Origin: 188UL27-1 sp038526275
Lineage (GTDB): Bacteria > Pseudomonadota > Alphaproteobacteria > Rhodobacterales > Rhodobacteraceae
Assembly (NCBI GenBank): GCA_038526275.1
Contig: JBCBGY010000173.1
Location: 1 to 9,612, forward strand
Length of the DNA stretch: 9,612 nucleotides
Direction: 5' to 3'
Below are positions 7,918 to 9,612 of the stretch, piece after piece. The notes under the pieces were generated by a model. That model was given only the letters and a program-made list of their open reading frames with translations. It had not been told where the DNA came from and did not search any database. A program made the translations under genes and the position numbers. Position 1 is the stretch's first letter. Each line of letters begins with the position of its first letter.

Positions 7918-9612
7918 ATGCTACAAGAGGCCGCTCTCAGCCCCGATGATCTGATCGGACTAGTCGCGGCCTACAACCCAAAGACAGACCACGATTCAAT
8001 CCGGGCGGCGTATGAATTTGGCGCCCGGATGCATGACGGGCAGCTTCGCCGCTCTGGCGAGCCCTATTTCACGCATCCCGTTACGGTCGCGGCTCTGCTG
8101 ACCGAACAGCGGTTGGACGATGCGACGATCATCACCGCGCTTCTGCACGACACGATCGAAGATACAAAAGCCAACTTCAACGATATCGCCGAACGTTTCG
8201 GGTTGGAGGTGGCTGGTCTCGTCGATGGCGTCACGAAGCTGACCAATCTGCAACTCAGTTCGACCGAAACCAAACAGGCTGAAAACTTCCGCAAGCTGTT
8301 CATCGCGATGTCCCGCGACATGCGCGTGATCCTGGTCAAGCTCGCAGACCGTCTGCACAACATGCGGACGATCAAGTACCAGACGCCAGAAAAACAGGCC
8401 CAGAAGTCCCGCGAGACCATGGACATTTACGCCCCACTCGCTGGACGGATGGGGATGCAATGGATGCGGGATGAATTGGAAGATCTGGCATTCCAGGTGC
8501 TGCATCCTGACCGGCGCAATTCGATCCTGCGCCGCTTTGTGACCTTGCGCAAGGAATCGGGCGACGTGATCGAAAAGATCATGGGCGACCTGAAGCTGGA
8601 GATGGACAAAGCCAACATCACCGCTCAGGTGACTGGTCGCGCCAAACGGCCCTATTCGATCTGGCGCAAGATGGAACAGAAGGGCCAGAGCTTTTCGCGC
8701 CTGTCCGACATCTACGGCTTCCGTATCATTACCGAGAATCGCGAAGACTGTTACCGGGTCCTGGGCGCGATTCATTACCGTTGGACAACGGTTCCCGGGC
8801 GTTTCAAGGACTATATCAGCCAGCCCAAAAGCAACGGATACCGCTCGATCCACACCACAGTGTCGGGGCGCGATGGCAAACTGGTGGAGATGCAGATCCG
8901 AACCAGCGAGATGCATGATGTGGCAGAGGCCGGTGTTGCGGCGCACTGGTCCTATAAGGATGGGGTGCGCGCTAAAAACCCATTCGCGGTGGATCCGGCC
9001 AACTGGCTGAAGGGCCTCACCGAACGGTTTGACGAGGCCGATCACGACGAGTTTCTCGAGCATGTGAAGCTTGAGATGTATTCAGACCAGGTCTTTTGCT
9101 TCACACCCAAAGGCGACGTTATCAAACTGCCCAGGGGTGCGACGCCCATCGACTATGCTTACGGCATTCACACGCGCATCGGTGACCGCTGCGTTGGGGC
9201 CAAAGTGGATGGGCTGCGCGTGCCGCTATGGACCCGGTTGCGGAATGGCCAGTCGGTCGAGATTCTCACGGCAGAGGGCCAGCGGCCCCAGGCGACCTGG
9301 CTCGATATCGCCACCACTGGCCGTGCGAAGCAGGCCATCCGCCGGTCGCTTCGTGCAGAAGATCGCGAGCGGTTCATCCGGCTTGGTCGGGAACTGGCGC
9401 GAGTGGCCTTTGAACATGTGGGCAAGGACGCAACGCCCAAGGCTTTGGCGACCGCCGCGCGTCGGTTGGGCATCTCTGACCGCGATGAGTTGCTGGCGCA
9501 ACTGGGGAGCGCGGAACTGACAGCCCGCGAGGTGGTATCGAACCTTTATCCTGATCTGGCTGGCGGCACCCAAACGGAAGAGGTTTCCCGCGACCGCGCC
9601 GTTCTGGGACTG
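7918..9612 (+). CDS. RelA/SpoT homologue, bifunctional (p)ppGpp synthetase/hydrolase (3' end off window)
   Basis: 565 codons are visible and the frame is open at the right edge; family members have about 700-750 residues. The N-terminal HD hydrolase keeps His53, His77-Asp78 and Glu81-Asp82 (HDTIED) and Asp144 (LADRLHNMRT). The synthetase domain at about 235-345 has RAKRPYSIWRKM, SDIYGFRI with Asp264, the RFKD motif (295-298) and Glu324 in VEMQIRT. RxKD is the form found in two-way enzymes, where RelA-only synthetases have ExDD, so this should both make and break (p)ppGpp. A TGS domain follows at about 390-452 (VFCFTPKGDVIKLP, AYGIHTRIG), then the start of the helical region; the zinc-finger/ACT end is missing. 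ATG 7918 is 12 bases after rpoZ with only a weak GGGAA site directly before it, so coupling to rpoZ is likely. The gene is often named rel, relA or spoT in this group. It responds to starvation, probably at the ribosome. Confidence 0.95.
   Translation, partial: MLQEAALSPDDLIGLVAAYNPKTDHDSIRAAYEFGARMHDGQLRRSGEPYFTHPVTVAALLTEQRLDDATIITALLHDTIEDTKANFNDIAERFGLEVAGLVDGVTKLTNLQLSSTETKQAENFRKLFIAMSRDMRVILVKLADRLHNMRTIKYQTPEKQAQKSRETMDIYAPLAGRMGMQWMRDELEDLAFQVLHPDRRNSILRRFVTLRKESGDVIEKIMGDLKLEMDKANITAQVTGRAKRPYSIWRKMEQKGQSFSRLSDIYGFRIITENREDCYRVLGAIHYRWTTVPGRFKDYISQPKSNGYRSIHTTVSGRDGKLVEMQIRTSEMHDVAEAGVAAHWSYKDGVRAKNPFAVDPANWLKGLTERFDEADHDEFLEHVKLEMYSDQVFCFTPKGDVIKLPRGATPIDYAYGIHTRIGDRCVGAKVDGLRVPLWTRLRNGQSVEILTAEGQRPQATWLDIATTGRAKQAIRRSLRAEDRERFIRLGRELARVAFEHVGKDATPKALATAARRLGISDRDELLAQLGSAELTAREVVSNLYPDLAGGTQTEEVSRDRAVLGL

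Noticed and set aside
7996..9063. Long minus-strand open frame of 355 codons opposite the (p)ppGpp enzyme
   Set aside because: It is antisense to a well-conserved HD/synthetase gene and shows no family resemblance.

Overview
The window looks like chromosomal core DNA from an alphaproteobacterium, most likely order Rhodobacterales (Roseobacter/Rhodobacter relatives). Three things suggest this: the protein sequences of FolK, RNase HI, IspH and omega, the order folK-rpoZ-rel opposite an NYN gene, and GC near 58% in the regions I counted by hand. There is no rRNA, tRNA, CRISPR array, insertion sequence, phage gene or att-like structure. Ten genes fill almost everything.

Left part, minus strand (read right to left from 6786 to 1): an NYN/LabA-type nuclease-like protein; ispH (last enzyme of the MEP isoprenoid pathway); a small DUF3429 membrane protein; a class I SAM methyltransferase; rnhA (RNase HI); a BktB-like beta-ketothiolase; and a large soluble PAS-histidine kinase that runs off the left edge. 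From ispH to the thiolase the genes overlap or lie within about 18 bases, so they are probably one transcript. A 122-base gap separates the thiolase from the kinase and holds a perfect 17-base palindrome.

Right part, plus strand (6886 to the right edge): folK (folate pathway, GTG start), rpoZ (omega subunit of RNA polymerase) and a RelA/SpoT-type (p)ppGpp synthetase/hydrolase that is cut by the right edge. A 99-base gap at 6787-6885 separates the two divergent groups and should hold both promoters. The stringent-response enzyme sits directly behind rpoZ, whose product forms part of a ppGpp site on RNA polymerase in E. coli.

The most unusual item is the kinase. Its kinase core is intact, but the receiver domain behind it has lost the phospho-accepting Asp (Ser518) and the conserved Lys (Arg566). 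A long acidic Pro/Glu-rich tail follows and ends, within this window, in a Glu-Pro repeat encoded by a perfect 6-base tandem repeat. I see no clear undescribed multi-gene system; most of the window is ordinary housekeeping DNA.
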